Below, piece by piece: positions 12,100-23,997 of a stretch of 64,000 bases of DNA. The position numbers were made by a program, and so were the translations under genes. Under the pieces are notes generated by a model. The model did not search any database, was not told where the DNA came from, and saw only the letters and a list, made by a program, of their open reading frames with translations. Each line of letters begins with the position of its first letter. The first letter of the stretch is position 1. The DNA is taken from NCBI RefSeq assembly GCF_017591425.1, contig NW_024466607.1, positions 7,696,501 to 7,760,500 of the forward strand. Reading direction: 5' to 3'. Source of the stretch: Ochotona curzoniae (Eukaryota; Chordata; Mammalia; Lagomorpha; Ochotonidae).

Positions 12100-12335
12100 G
12101 GGATGGTGTGACACAGCAGGTAAAGCTGCCGCTTGCCCCCACCCAGCACCCACTTGATTTCCAGCCCTCCCATGATGTGAGGCCCGAGTGCTCAGGACCC
12201 TAGTGTGCACATGGGAGGCTGGCTTCAGTGTGGTCACCGCAGCCATCAGGGAGTGACCAGTGAATGCAGGATCTTCCTCTGATCACCCAAGCACACTCTG
12301 CTGCCTTTCCAATCAAGCAATCTACACATCAGGAG
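12100..12335 (+). mobile_element. Diverged SINE
   Basis: GGTGTGACACAGCAGGTAAAG head, GAGTGACCAGTGAATGCAGG, then TGCCTTTCCAATCAAGC as the tail remnant. CNBP intron 1. Confidence 0.6.
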
Positions 12336-12339
12336 TTTG

Positions 12340-12560
12340 GAATGCTGACACAGCGGCTGCTTCTCTCCCAGACACACAGAGCTGGGCTGCCTACACTCCC
12401 GGTCCGAGTGACTGGGTTTGAATACCAGCTCCCCTCTCAATGGCAGTTCCCTGCTATTGTGCTGGGTGGGAGGCAGCAGGAAGGCCCACTCACTCACTCA
12501 AGTCCTGCTGACCAAGTCGGTGACCCAGACTGGAGCTCCCCTAACTGACCCAACCCAAAC
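12340..12560 (+). mobile_element. Diverged SINE fragment
   Basis: AATGCTGACACAGCGGCTGC followed by a degraded body (CAGTTCCCTGCTATTGTGC). No tail. Confidence 0.45.
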
Positions 12561-13000
12561 TACTGGGCCTATTTAAGGAGTCAACTAACAAAAGTTACAT
12601 GTGTTGTTCAATCATTTTTAAAGAAATGAAATGCAAGATATGTTTCTAGACTACAAGTATGCCAAAAATATTAAGAAAAAAGTAAAACCAAAGTTAAACT
12701 GAGTAACAAACATTTGTTTATTTTCTAGATTCCTCTTTCCAAATTATTTTTTAAATTATTTTACATTAAAAACAATATCTGCAATGTCCTAACAGACCAC
12801 TGGATATTTTTAAATGAAGTTACTAAAGCAAATGGTTTTTGTTCTTATGCAACAACCTAAAAATAAACCAAGCCTATTCCTAAATTAGAATGAAAAAAAA
12901 AAAAAAACCATAACTTTACATTTCCACTTTCCTTATCTGAATATTTTACCCTTAATTCCACTGTCATACTATCACATAAGGTTTTAAAGTAGCTTTGAGG
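12561..13000. other. AT-rich stretch of CNBP intron 1
   Basis: Low-complexity AT-rich DNA with an A-run at about 12893-12907. No gene or clear repeat family seen. Confidence 0.5.
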
Positions 13001-13260
13001 TCAGCATTGTGAGTTCACAGCTAAAATGACTGCACAGGACCCTGGTATCTTGCCCCACTTCTAACCCTGCTCCCTGCCAACGGCCCAACAGCAGCAGCCA
13101 AAGATGTCTAGGTGTCTCAGTCTCCTCCCACCCACTGGGATGAAGCTCCTGCCTTCAGCCTGGCCCAGCACTGGCCACTGCGCCCACCTGAAGAGTAAGC
13201 CAGACTGAAGCCTGCCCCACCTATTGCAACCTGATTCAAAATGAGCTTTAAAAATCTTCC
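13000..13260 (+). mobile_element. Diverged SINE
   Basis: GAGGTCAGCATTGTGAGTTC head, body with CTCCTGCCTTCAGCCTGGCC. Old copy with weak borders. Confidence 0.45.
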
Positions 13261-13539
13261 TACAAACTCAAAAATAAAAATATTGTTACTATACAGAATA
13301 TGTGTGGATGCATATGCACAATGCACACAGCTTGTTAGAAACTGCCAGCCACTGAAGCTAATTTCAAAATTATATTTTTATAAAGAATTTGAGAAGTACT
13401 GGCCGATTTCCACCAGAGGGCAGTGTCAGGATAATATGAGAAAAGTCATCCCATTGCCTAGGTCTTCATTTTGTGTTCCCTTCAATTAATAGATCATTTT
13501 AAGCAAACTGAACTACTGTTCTCAACATGGTATTTTTTT

Positions 13540-13838
13540 TAAAGATTTTTTTTTTAATTGGAAAGATTTACAAAGAGAAGGTGAGACTGAAAGATGCTGC
13601 ATCCATCAGCCAGCCCACTTCCCAAATGGTGCAACAGAAGCCGAGTTGATCAGAAGCCAGGAGGAGTAGGGGCTTCTGGGTCTCCCGTGCAGGTGGCCAG
13701 GTCCCAAGGCGTTGGGCCTTCCTCTACTGCTTTCCCAGGAGCTGGACGGGAACAGTGCAGGACACAGAGCCGCACGCACCTGGGATCTCAGTGCTTGTAA
13801 GGTGAGGATTTAGCAAGTGATCCAACATGTCACGCCTG
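13540..13838 (-). mobile_element. C-SINE
   Basis: Antisense: AATTGGAAAGATTTACAAAG, CGTTGGGCCTTCCTCTACTG, head GTGAGGATTTAGCAAGTGATC. Confidence 0.85.
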
Positions 13839-13884
13839 ATAGGTCTTTTAAAATGCTTGATAAGATAGGATTCAATATGTATTT

Positions 13885-14211
13885 TTTTTTTAAGATTTAT
13901 TTTTTATTTTCATTGGAAAGGCAGATATACAGAGAGGAGGAGAGACAGAGAGGAAGATCTTTCATCCAATGATTCACTCCCCAAGTGAGTGCAACAGCTG
14001 ATACTATGCCAATCCGAAGCCAGGAGCCTCTTCCGGGTCTCCCACACGGGTGCAGGGTCCCAAAGCTTTGGGCCGTCCTCGACTGCTTTCCCAGGCCACA
14101 AGCAGGGAGCCTGATGGGAAGCGGAGCTGCCGGGATTAGAACCGGCGCCCATCTGGGATCCCTGCATGTGTAAGGCGAAGACCTTAACCACTGTGCCACC
14201 GCACTGGGCCC
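13885..14211 (-). mobile_element. Young C-SINE with perfect 13-bp target duplication
   Basis: Near-consensus antisense copy ending CACTGTGCCACCGCACTGGG. tcaatatgtattt occurs at 13872-13884 and 14212-14224. Confidence 0.94.
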
Positions 14212-14522
14212 TCAATATGTATTTCTAAAGTGAAAAACAAAATGACAATTCCTGGAAATGCCAGGGGTGCCAAGTGTTTGCATTAGCTAACTTGGGGACG
14301 GCTGACCACTGAATTAATAAGGTAACTTTCATACATCTTTATCACACAGCCCAGTGGTAATTGTATACAATAATCTGAACAGTTCTGTGCATGAAACAAA
14401 ATGTCACAGCACAGAATGTCCTACCCATGGAATTATGTCAGTGCTCAAAAAATGTAGTCAGGAAGGTTTACCCTCTAGTGATCACCAGATACCAGTAAAG
14501 TCAGCAATTAAAATGTCAGCTT

Positions 14523-14745
14523 TGGGCGCCGGTTCTAATACCAGCAGCTCCACTTCCCATCCAGCTCCTTTGCTTGTGGCCTGGGAAAGCAGTCAAGGAC
14601 GGCCCAAAGCTTTGGGACCCTGCACCCGCGTGGGTGACCTGGAGGAAGTCCCTGGCTCCTGGCTTCGGATCGGCGCAGCACCAGCTGTTGCAGCAACTAG
14701 GGGAGTGATCTGACTTTGCAATAAAATTAAAATAAACATTTTTTT
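14523..14745 (+). mobile_element. C-SINE, headless and internally deleted
   Basis: Starts at GGCGCCGGTTCTAATACC. After GGGGAGTGATC it jumps to TGACTTTGCAATAAAATT, losing the pyrimidine-rich CTCTCTGTCTCTCC region. Confidence 0.85.
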
Positions 14746-15031
14746 AAAAAATCTTCAGCTTTACTCTGGCACAGAAATATTAATTCAAAAAAAAATTCTA
14801 CCACTCAACAGCTAACCAAAGAGAAAATTTTTCAAATTCTTTCTTCCTGTGCCTTGTCTCTGGGGCAAGCAGGATGGTATGAGAATACTGACAGAGAGGA
14901 AAACAATCACATACAGAATGTTCAAGTATTAAGGAGCTCTACTGAATCTGTTAGGCTAACTCCCAAAATTGCTTACAAAGCTATTCCAGTGCAGATTACA
15001 TTTAGGTAAAAAGCATTACCCCAGTTAGCTC

Positions 15032-15057
15032 AAAAAAAAAAAAAAAAAAAAAAAAAA
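15032..15057. repeat. 26-bp poly(A) run
   Basis: Uninterrupted A-run followed by CACACCACACCACCACAGC in CNBP intron 1. No SINE body is attached. Confidence 0.9.
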
Positions 15058-15309
15058 CACACCACACCACCACAGCAGGAGTCTAAGACAATTATCAACG
15101 ATTCTCCAAGACAGACGGCGCACCAAGGCGCACCTCCTGAGCGGCCAAGGCAGAACTTTACACGTGGCAATACAAGCTTCAGATGTTGCTTTTCCCATTA
15201 ATAAATCCTAAAGTTTAAAATTCAGTCTTAAAAATAAATGAGGTCTAAAATTTAAACAAAAAACAATCACCAGTGCAGTGTTTACTTTCTAAAGAGGTTT
15301 ATCCTGAGG

Positions 15310-15590
15310 ACAGCAATGGGCGAAGGTGGCTAGACCTCAGTGAGCGGCACTGCCACCCCTTGGAGCACGAGTTCAAGTCCCTGCTAATGGCTTGGGAAAG
15401 CAGTGAAAACAGCAGTCCTGGGACCCCTGCATCCACACGTAAGAACCAGAAGACGTTCCTGGATCCTGGCTTTGGGCTGACACAGCTCTGGCCATTGAGT
15501 ACATCTGTTAAGTGGGGCAGCATATGGAAGAATTCAGTCTCCGTAACTCTGCCTTTCAAAGAAAAATAAAATCTTTACATATTTTTTTTT
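15310..15590 (+). mobile_element. Diverged C-SINE
   Basis: CAATGGGCGAAGGTGGCTAG head, ATGGCTTGGGAAAGCAGTG, and a GAAAAATAAAATCTTTACAT tail. Confidence 0.75.
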
Positions 15591-15697
15591 AAGTTTCACT
15601 CTGCATAGCAGTAATTCGTGTTAAAAGCACTTGTGGTACTTTTTATAGTGAATATAGACATTTCAAGGGACTGCTACTTAAAATTATTTTTAACTTA

Positions 15698-15875
15698 GAC
15701 CCCAGGGACTCTGCACGCGTGTGGGAGATCCAGAATGAGGCTCTGGGCTTCAGGTCGACTCTGCTCTGGCCATTGCACCTACTTGGGGAATGAGCCAGCA
15801 GACAGAAAATCTTGCTTTGCATTGCCTCTCTGTAAACCTGCCTTTCATATAAAGTCAACCTTTAAAAATGCCTTT
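15698..15875 (+). mobile_element. C-SINE 3' half
   Basis: ACCCCAGGGACTCTGCACGC through ACTTGGGGAATGAGCCAGC to AACCTTTAAAAATGCC. Confidence 0.78.
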
Positions 15876-15989
15876 TCTATGTGTAGTGACATCTCAGTGG
15901 AGAGGATATTCTACCAGCTCTGCTTTCAGACCAAGGATGATCTCCCAATGAAACTGTTGAATTTACTTCAAAAAAAAAAAAAACCCTTT

Positions 15990-16247
15990 TCTATTTTTAA
16001 GAATTTTTCTCAGAAAGAGCAGTTTCAGGCAGAAGCAAAGAGGGAATAATACTTCCGCCCGCTGGTTCACTCCCCAAGCTGAGCCCATCTAAAGCCAGGG
16101 CCTTCCTCCTGGTGTCTCACGCGGGTGTAAAGTTCTAAGGCTCCACTGCTTTCCCTGACCACAGCAGGGAGCTGGATGGGAAGTGGAGCAGCCGGGACGG
16201 GAACCAGCACCCACATGGGACCTCACTGATTGAGTCACATGGCCCCA
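15990..16247 (-). mobile_element. Diverged C-SINE
   Basis: Antisense: GGTTCACTCCCCAAGCTGAG, GGGAGCTGGATGGGAAGTGG, head GATTGAGTCACATGGCCCC. Confidence 0.78.
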
Positions 16248-16509
16248 CCTTTCTCTATTTGATAGCACTGTTTATACATTGCCAACACACTACCATTTAC
16301 TAAGGAAGTAAATGTCAACAAAACTTTATTACACTTTTGTAAATACTTCATCCATGCTGAAGAAGGCCAAGCCATAGCCTTGTTTACAGCATTGTCTTTA
16401 AAATGGGATGTTCATGTGGGAGGAATCTATTCATGAAGTCTTTTTTTCAGTTCAGTTTTTTTCCCTTAAGTCTTAAGTCTTACATAAGTGTTGTATGGGA
16501 GGAAGTTAG

Positions 16510-16765
16510 GCTGCCATCTTGGGGTCTGGCTTAACTGGCTAAAACCTCACATCCATATGGGCTCCAGTTTGTGTCCCAGCTGCTCCACTTCCTATCCAGC
16601 TCCCTGCTTGTGGCCTGGGAAAGCACCAAAGGATAGCCCGAAGCCTTGGGACCCTTCAGATCAGCTCAACTCCAGTCATGTGGGAGTGAATCAGTGGATG
16701 AAAGATCGTTCCCAAGTCTCTCCTCTCTGTAATTCTGCCTTTCCAATAAAAACAAATCAAAAGGG
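16510..16765 (+). mobile_element. C-SINE
   Basis: GGTCTGGCTTAACTGGCTAA head, TTGTGTCCCAGCTGCTCC, TTCTGCCTTTCCAATAAAAAC tail. Confidence 0.84.
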
Positions 16766-16929
16766 TATTGTTTTGTTAACACTGCCTAGGCTTGCACCCT
16801 GCTGCAGGCCCACCACATGTCCTTTTATGTCCACCCTCCATCTACAAAGAACTACTCAAATGCCAACTGTCAAAGAATCCACTCTATATTCCAGCCATTA
16901 AGCTATCTCATTAAAATTTCTGACAATTT

Positions 16930-17178
16930 GGGAGCTTGTTGTGTTGCACAGTTTAGTTGGGTAATCCTCCACCTGCAGCGCATACAGGCAGGCACTAGCT
17001 CTACTTCTGATCCAGCTCCCTGCTTATGGCCTAGGAGAGTGGCTGAGGATGGGAGAACTGGAAGCAGCTCCTAGCCTGACTGGCCCTGCTCTGGTCTTTG
17101 TGGCCACTTAAGTAGTGAACCAGCCATAGAATATCTCATCTTCCCCCTTCAAGTAAAAAAAAAAAAAAAAAAAAAAAA
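16930..17178 (+). mobile_element. Diverged SINE with 24-bp A tail
   Basis: AGTTTAGTTGGGTAATCCTCC head, GATCCAGCTCCCTGCTTATGG, ending in an A-run at 17155-17178. Confidence 0.75.
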
Positions 17179-17468
17179 TAGGGCACAGCGCAGTAGCCTT
17201 GTGGCTCAAACCTTTGCCTTGCATGTGCCGGAATCCCATATGGAGGCTGGTTCATGTCCTGGCAGCTCCACTTCCCTTTTAGCTCCCTGCTTGTGGCCTG
17301 GGAAAGCAATGGAGGAAGGCCCAACACCTTGGGACCCTGGCTCCCCGTTTTGGATGGGCTCAAGCAGAGCCACTGTGGCCACCTGGGGAGTGAACCAGCT
17401 GATGGGAGATCTTTCTTTCCTCTGTACATCTGCCATTCCAATAAAAAAAATAAACTTATAAAAAAAAC
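17179..17468 (+). mobile_element. C-SINE placed directly after an A tail
   Basis: CACAGCGCAGTAGCCTTGTG head immediately behind the previous A-run. Tail CCAATAAAAAAAATAAAC. This is a head-to-tail pair with the copy before it. Confidence 0.88.
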
Positions 17469-18569
17469 AGCACGCATCACAACTGTTTGATACTATCTGC
17501 CTAGGGGTGCTTCCACACAGACCTTGATCACATTACGAGGACAAAGCCGAAGTAACTCACCTCTGAACTATCACAGCTCCGTAATCATTCTTAGTAACAG
17601 CCATAAAGTCAGTCCTCCTAATTGCTGTGCCATGGAGCTTCCTTATGGATATTTGCAGAACCAAACTAATTAGTAGGTACTAACAATAAAGCATCTTTAA
17701 AGTTCTTGCTATCACTTCCAAGTTACTGTACCATGAAAGTTACATGATATTTTCAATTACATACTATACTAATTAAGGAGTTAAGTCCAATTACTCTGAA
17801 ACCCCCAGTTTTACGAAACCCTAAGATTTAACATAGGCTAAATTTCAGGATCCAGTTTTGCTGGCAGATTAAAATCTACCACCCTAAACACATTCAACAT
17901 AGCTATCACAAAATTCTAGATTGTAATAAAGCTAAGGAAATACAATGGCGCTGCTGAATGACAAGGCACATTTATTTCAGCTCATCTAATACAATGCTTA
18001 CACAGTTCACCGAGTCAGCAGCCAGGCCAAGACCCCTAACTTGCTACCCAGGCTCCTGTTACTTTAAGAAGGCACACCTAACCCACCTCAGCACTACTTG
18101 CCGGTACACCACGTTCACACGAAGGGTAGGGAAGGCCACAATACTCTCATTTTACTTGCTTCCATAGACCACAATGTATTGTCTACACAGCCAGTTTAGA
18201 GTGGGCAACCTTAGCTAATTCAAGTCTCCCATTTATCATCTCTTCCTTGAAATGTAATGGCAAAGAGCAGAAAACTGCCAATGACTCTCTAAATGTCCAA
18301 CTATCAGGACTCCGAAACTGAAAAAGATCCCCGCCCCCTCACTGGTTCATTTCCTCAATGCCAACAGCATGGTGCAAAGTCGAAGCTCAACACCAGGTCT
18401 TGGTTGCAGGGACCCAACTTACTTGTACAACAGGAAGCTAGAATTCCAACTGGAGCTTGGAGTCTATACAGTGCAGCACAGAAACACCTCTGAAATTCAA
18501 CTTTCAATTTTTTTCCTACCAACTTTTCAGACATAAACCACATTCTAAAATCGAATAAAATCCATGTGT
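17469..18569. other. Unique sequence in CNBP intron 1
   Basis: No repeat family or gene recognised over about 1.1 kb. Among the larger SINE-free stretches of this intron. Confidence 0.5.
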
Positions 18570-18780
18570 TTAGGGTTTAGGTCTACTGTGACTAGTGTCC
18601 GATACCAGAGGGTTTGGGTTCAGTCCCCAGTTCTAATTCCAAGCCAATGCAGACAAGACTGCAGGGATGACTCAAGTATTTGCATTCCTGCCATCCAAGC
18701 TGAGACCTGGCTCATGTTCTTGGCACCTTGCTTCAGCCCGTCATCACAGGCATCTGGGCAGCAAGCCGCCAGACAGGAGC
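18570..18780 (+). mobile_element. Very diverged SINE
   Basis: GGTCTACTGTGACTAGTGTC head and CCCCAGTTCTAATTCC B-box remnant. The rest is weak. Confidence 0.4.
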
Positions 18781-18799
18781 ACTGTCTTGGTCTAACAAC

Positions 18800-19110
18800 A
18801 AAGGGGTTGAAGCTGGTGACTTGGCAGAGCAAGCTAAATCTCAGCCTGCAGCACCAGTTCAAGCCCCAGCTGCTCCACTTCCCATTCAGCTCTGCGCCGG
18901 GCCTGTGAAAGCAACAGGAAGGCCCAAATCCTTGAGCTCCTGCACCCACGTGGGAAAGCCAGAGGAACCTCCTAGTTGCCAACTTAGGCCCAGACCAGTT
19001 CTTGCCATCGAGGCCATTTAGGGAATGTACGAGGAGATGGAAGGTAAGTCTCTCCTCTCTGTAGCTCTGCATCTCAAATAAAATTAAGTTTGGCTTCAAA
19101 AAATAAAAGC
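18800..19110 (+). mobile_element. C-SINE
   Basis: CACCAGTTCAAGCCCCAGC, CCTGCACCCACGTGGGAAAG, CTCAAATAAAATTAAGTTTGG tail. Confidence 0.8.
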
Positions 19111-19149
19111 ACAAGAAAAGGACAGGCCATACTAAGACTAAGGATTTAC

Positions 19150-19375
19150 AGGCACTGGTTCTAATCCTGGCAGCTCCACTTCCCATCCAGCTCCCTGCTC
19201 ATGGCCTGAGAAAGCAGTCGAGGACAGCCCAATGCTTTGGGATCCTGCACCCATGTGGGAGACCTGGAGGAGGTTCCTGGCTCTTGGCTTCGGATCAGCA
19301 CAGCACCAGCCGTTGAGCTCACTTGGGGAGTGAATCATTGGACGGAAGATCTTCCTCTCTATAGATCTGACACCA
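19150..19375 (+). mobile_element. C-SINE, head and tail trimmed
   Basis: GGCACTGGTTCTAATCCTGG to GAAGATCTTCCTCTCTATAG. The A-rich tail is absent. Confidence 0.88.
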
Positions 19376-19548
19376 ACAAGAAAGCTGGGGATAGAACACT
19401 AGCAAAGATGACATGATTTAGATAACTATTGTTTCCTGTCACCACAGTAAAAGTGTACATCTGTGAGAGACACACTAGTTATGCCACCCAAACTCCTAGT
19501 TATTCCCGCCTCAACTACTGGACTACAGCGAAGTTAAAGGCATTCACT

Positions 19549-19849
19549 GGGGCCCAGAGCGACAGCACAGTGGTTAAAGCCCTCGCCTTGAATGTGCCAG
19601 GATCCCATATGGGCACCGGTTCTAATCCCAGCAGCTCCACTTCCCATCCAGCTCCCTGCTCATAGCCTGAGAAAGCAGTCGAGGATGGCCCAAAGCCTTG
19701 GGACACTGCACCCGTGTGGGAGACCCGGAAGAAGTTCCGTCTCTGGATTGGCTCACCTCCAACTGTTACGGCCACTTGGGGAGTGAACCATGGGACAGAA
19801 AATCTTCCTCTCTGTATATGTGCCTTTCCAATAAAACAAATTTTCTTTT
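19549..19849 (+). mobile_element. C-SINE with perfect 15-bp target duplication
   Basis: GGGGCCCAGAGCGACAGCAC head; tail CCAATAAAACAAATTTTC. ttaaaggcattcact at 19534-19548 and 19850-19864. Confidence 0.93.
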
Positions 19850-20288
19850 TTAAAGGCATTCACTCATTATATTTCAAATAAATCTGTCTGGTGTTCCAAC
19901 AGCAAAGACTTCTATAATAAAAACACTGTTCTACAGGCACAGTGGAAGGAAGCACTGTGACCGGAGTGGCGAGCAGACCACAGCACCTGGTTCTGTGCTA
20001 CCCAAGCTCTTGGTTTGCTTCCTGACTTGACTAATTACATCCATTTATCTCAGGAGGCTTTTCATTAAAAGCAGAGTATGCACCTTGAGTCTGGAATTAA
20101 CATGTGTCTTACAGCCTTACAAGTCAGATTCCTGCTCCATTTTAATAGGGAAAATTAAGATCTGAGACCCAGCACATTACCCAAACCCACACAGCCAGAA
20201 AGCAGGAGGAATCCTAACAGCAGACACCCTCTCCTCCCTCTCTCCCAGCCCAGAGCACTACTAACTAGCACGTTAAAAGAACTTGACC

Positions 20289-20604
20289 TTTTTTTTTGAA
20301 CATTTATTTAATTTTTATTGGAAAGTCAGATACAGGGGAGGAGACAGAGAGGAAGCTCTTCCGTCCATTGAGTCACTCCCCAAGTAGCCACAAGGGCGGA
20401 GCTGAGCCAATCTTTAGTCAGGAGCTAGGAACCTCTTCCGGGTCTCCCACAGAAGTGCAGGGTCCCACGGCCCGGCCACACGGACATCCTCTACAGCTTT
20501 CCCAGGCCCAAAGCAGGGAACTACAATGGGAAGTGGAAAAGCCAGGATTAGAACCTGCACAAGCAAGGAGAGGACTTCAGCTGCTAGGCAGCCGCGCCTG
20601 CCCC
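20289..20604 (-). mobile_element. C-SINE
   Basis: Antisense: GAACATTTATTTAATTTTTA, CTTCCGGGTCTCCCACAGAAG, head AGCTGCTAGGCAGCCGCGCC. Confidence 0.88.
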
Positions 20605-22249
20605 AAAAGCTTTCAATGCAAACATTATCTACATTTTTCTAGAAAGTCCTACCCAAAGTAAACAAAACCAGATAACTTGAAAATCTAAAGTTTTGAAGCC
20701 GTCACTGCGTTCATCCCTCCGCACACCTGTCCTGATCACCAGGGCAAGTGTTTCCCCAACACTGCACACAAAAGCTCTGGCACTGTAATGGCCAAGTCTC
20801 CACTTGTAATTAAGGAGCCACCCCAGGTGACTGCTGTAAGCTCCTGTTCCTAATTAACGACTCTACTCATGAAAATGGAATTTTGGCTGCCACCATACTC
20901 TTTCTCAGCAGCTTCCTACAATATGGAACTGTGGCAGAACTTGCTGGAATCTCCCAACGGGGTATTCCCTGAGTGCAGCAACATCTGAAACCGCCAGGGA
21001 AGGGACTGGCCAGGACAGGCCAGAGGCCTCCACTTACTGCGGGGTGACCGGAGGGGCCGGCACTGTTTGGCTCGCATTCCTGCAGGGGAAAAAGCACCCT
21101 CTCCCAAGATACATCAATCAGTCCAGTTAATCCAAAGGTGGCCTTCTCCTTCCACCTCCAACCTGGCACATCCCTGCATCCATGCCGCATACTTGATCAG
21201 ATTTTAAGGAAAGAACCAGTTGTATATCATTACAACACTGATTTGAAGCTTAAAATGCACTACCTTCCCGTTACCAACATGCAGAAAGGAACGTGGGGCT
21301 TTGCTTTGGGAGAAAAACTTGGTTTTCCACCAAGACTGCAGGTGAAATGAGTATACACACTACCAACACACAAAATAAAACCTCTTACCAAGGGTAGCAA
21401 CTCGGGAAAAAGCCCAAGTCCTGAATTGAGCCTTTGAGACTCTAACACATTATTTCGTACCCCCACTTGAAGAACTCCTCCCCTGCAGAAGCTGGCTGGC
21501 CAGGATAAACCCGCAGGCCTCGGAGTGCGCCTCCCCAGCAGTCCCAGCGCTGCAGGAAGGAGAGCCGGGCCGCACCCCAGCGCCTTCTGAGCACCTCAAA
21601 ACTTCAGGCTCCGTTTACACCAAGGGAGCAAAGCAACACGGAGAAGCTGCTAGCTTCTATTCAAACATTAACTCACCAACGCAAAGAGAACTGCTTGTTT
21701 CCACAAGTGGAGCAAACAGAAAAACAGAAAAAAAAAAAAGTCTTACAAAATGAACTTGGGGCCGAGATTGGCGTGTACAGGGGCACTGCTTCGCGTTAAA
21801 TGCCGACTTTGAGCGGCTTTGCCTCAAGGAGCCCCGAGGGGCCGAGGGAGGCCTCGGCGAGTGCCCCGTGGCCATGTGGCCAACATGTGGCATCAGGCTG
21901 GAGTCTCACCCGGAGCCAAACGTGGGCGACGGGGCCGTTCTAAAATAGGTTCCCACGTTATGGAAAATCTAGACGGGGCCTGGCTCATTAAGCGCCGTGC
22001 CTCACTTGTAATTTATATCCACTTCGTGGGTCCAAGAAGCGATGCAAAGGCAACGCGGCTGCTGCGGGCCTGGAGTTCTAAGTCATTTTTTTTTTTCCTT
22101 TTTGGTACTGATTTTAAAAGCCCCCGCACACTAAATCACGGTAACACAGGAAAAGTGGATTTCTAGCCTACCAACTCATCATCATCATTTTTCTCCCCCT
22201 CTCCCATTGGCAGTCTTAAGATGGGCAACTTCAAAAAGTAATTTAAATG
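20605..22249. other. SINE-free first part of CNBP intron 1
   Basis: About 1.6 kb next to the CpG island without SINEs. It includes moderately GC-rich patches (about 21480-21560 and 21820-21900) and T-runs. No coding exon was supportable. Exclusion of SINEs next to a promoter may mean regulatory content. Confidence 0.45.
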
Positions 22250-23260
22250 GCGATTAAACTTCCAGGCTCAGGAAGCTCCGAGGGAAGAGTACCGATTCCC
22301 AAAGCTACCCAGTTTCCAGCGGAATGTCCGACACCCCAACACCCCGCGGCGGCCTTGGCCGCAGTCCCCCAGCCCCTGGCCCACGGCCCGCCAGGCCCAC
22401 CACCCCAGCACATGGCCCGCACGCCTGCCCTCCCCATCCCCCTCCGCAGCCGGGGGTCGCTGCAGCAAGTTCCCGCCGACTCGGCCCTCGGGGCCCGCGT
22501 CCCACGACCCCCCGAAGCCTCACGGCCTCAGCCGCCGAGGGCGCGCGCGGCTCGGGCCTCCCTCGTGCCAAGCCTGCGGCCTGGGGTGCGGCCTCGGCGC
22601 GTCGGAGCGGGGGCCCGAGGCGCGGCGGCCCAGCCTCTCCGGACCGAAGGACGGACGGCAGGATCGCCTGACCGCGGCCGACTTCTTCCCGGAAACCCAA
22701 GTCCGCCGCGACGGCCAGCGCCGGGCTTCCCGCCTGACGCAGCAGCGGCGGCCGCCATCGTCGCCCCACCGTTCTCCTCCCCTCTTGGCCTGGCCCCGGC
22801 CCTCGCGACCCAGGCCGCGCGGCATCCCATCCCCGGGCGCCCGTCCCCGGCTCTCACCTCAGGCGTCGGAGCGAGCCCGCGGCAGCGGACACTCAGACGC
22901 AGGCCCCGAGACGGCGGCTCGCCAGGCAGTGGCTGTTTATCTTCAGGCTCCTTCCTTGCCTGCGCCACACGCGGGTCTGCACACGGCCCCACACACGCCG
23001 CTGCGCACGGCTCTCCTCCGCCTCGCCCACGCGGCCAATCAGCGCGCGGCGCTCGGCGGGCCAATCAGCGCCGCCCGCGGAGGGAGGGTCGCCCAGCCCG
23101 AGCGCGGCACAGGGCGGGGCGGGCTCTCCCGGCGTGCCCCGCGCGCGGCCTTTCCCGCCCGGGCTCTAGCCCTGGCCGCGCGGGGTCTTCTCCGCCCCGC
23201 CGGGTGAAAACGTGGCGATGTCCTCCTGATTGATCGCTCGGGGCAGCTGGAGCCCCGGGG
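22250..23260 (-). promoter_or_regulatory. CNBP: CNBP CpG island and promoter
   Basis: Strongly CpG-rich block covering the start of intron 1, exon 1 and the upstream region. Two CCAATCAG boxes stand upstream at 23035-23042 and 23061-23068, 26 bp apart and in the same orientation (NF-Y type). GC boxes (GGGCGGGGCGGG at about 23112) lie further up. The only AT-rich element near the likely start is GAAGATAAACAG at about 22940. A long open frame through the island is composition-driven and not a gene. Confidence 0.8.
22858..22950 (-). other. CNBP: CNBP exon 1, noncoding 5' UTR
   Basis: On the minus strand, GGGCCTGCGTCTGAGTGTCC and GCTCGCTCCGACGCC lead to the donor GAG|GTGAGA at 22858/22857. This resembles the human noncoding first exon as I remember it. 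The 5' edge is not fixed by sequence. Intron 1 then spans 11880-22857, about 11 kb. Confidence 0.75.
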
Positions 23261-23997
23261 CGCCTGGGCTGGGTCGGGGGGCGGAGGGGCCCTGATTAGC
23301 TTGGGGCCTGGGAAGAAAAATTCTTTTCCGCGGGTTTAACCTGCCCCAAGGCCCACGTTCAGGGGCGTCGGGCGGGAAAAGTGACCTCAGTTCTAGGCTG
23401 TTTCGGGTCTCCCGGGAGCCACTGAAATTCCTGCCGTGGGGAAAGCCTGGTGAGGGCCAGGCCCTGCCTGGGGCGCGGTGAAGGCGGTGAAGGGCACTTC
23501 CAGGGCGGCTGCCTCACAATCGTCCCTGTGACCCGCTTGGCACCTTTGTGAGTCAGAGGTCAGCGGGAGGGGTCAGCACGTTTGGGCCTCCCCCAAGGGC
23601 CAGCGGAGGGGAGAGAGAGGCGTCCGACCTGGGCTGTAGCATTCAGTAGTGGCTTCCGAGTGACCCTGTTAGGTCAGGGCTTTTCTTCCCAAAGAGGCAT
23701 AGTTAGTATCGGTAAAATTTACGGCATCCGCTGTGAGCTGTGCGATCTGAACTGAAATAGTCTAGAAGTTTGTGCCTGTGTTGGAATGGCTTGGATTATT
23801 AGCACTATGGGTGGGAAAATGGACCAGCCCCAGCTCACCTGAGCTCACAAAGTTCTCAAAGTTTTGACTGCAGTCTCCTGGAGCTCTGTTCGCCCCTAGC
23901 CTCACCTGTGTTCCCCGTTCTGAGGCTGTGAAGTTTGGCTGGCGATGGGACAGGACAGCAGAGGGCTTGAGAGTGGACCAATGGTTTTAAATAAGAA
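23261..23997. other. Upstream flank of the CNBP CpG island
   Basis: Falling GC content, no recognisable gene or repeat. Confidence 0.5.

Noticed and set aside
12893..12907. A-run as a possible processed-pseudogene tail
   Set aside because: No gene-like sequence precedes it on either strand.
18620..19186. 188-codon minus-strand frame in CNBP intron 1
   Set aside because: It covers two SINEs and has no splice sites or conserved motif.
22247..23233. 328-codon open frame on the plus strand (and several others on both strands)
   Set aside because: It lies in the CNBP CpG island. The predicted protein is Pro/Arg/Ala-rich without domains, and long stop-free frames are expected where stop codons are rare. 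It also overlaps the CNBP promoter and first exon antisense.
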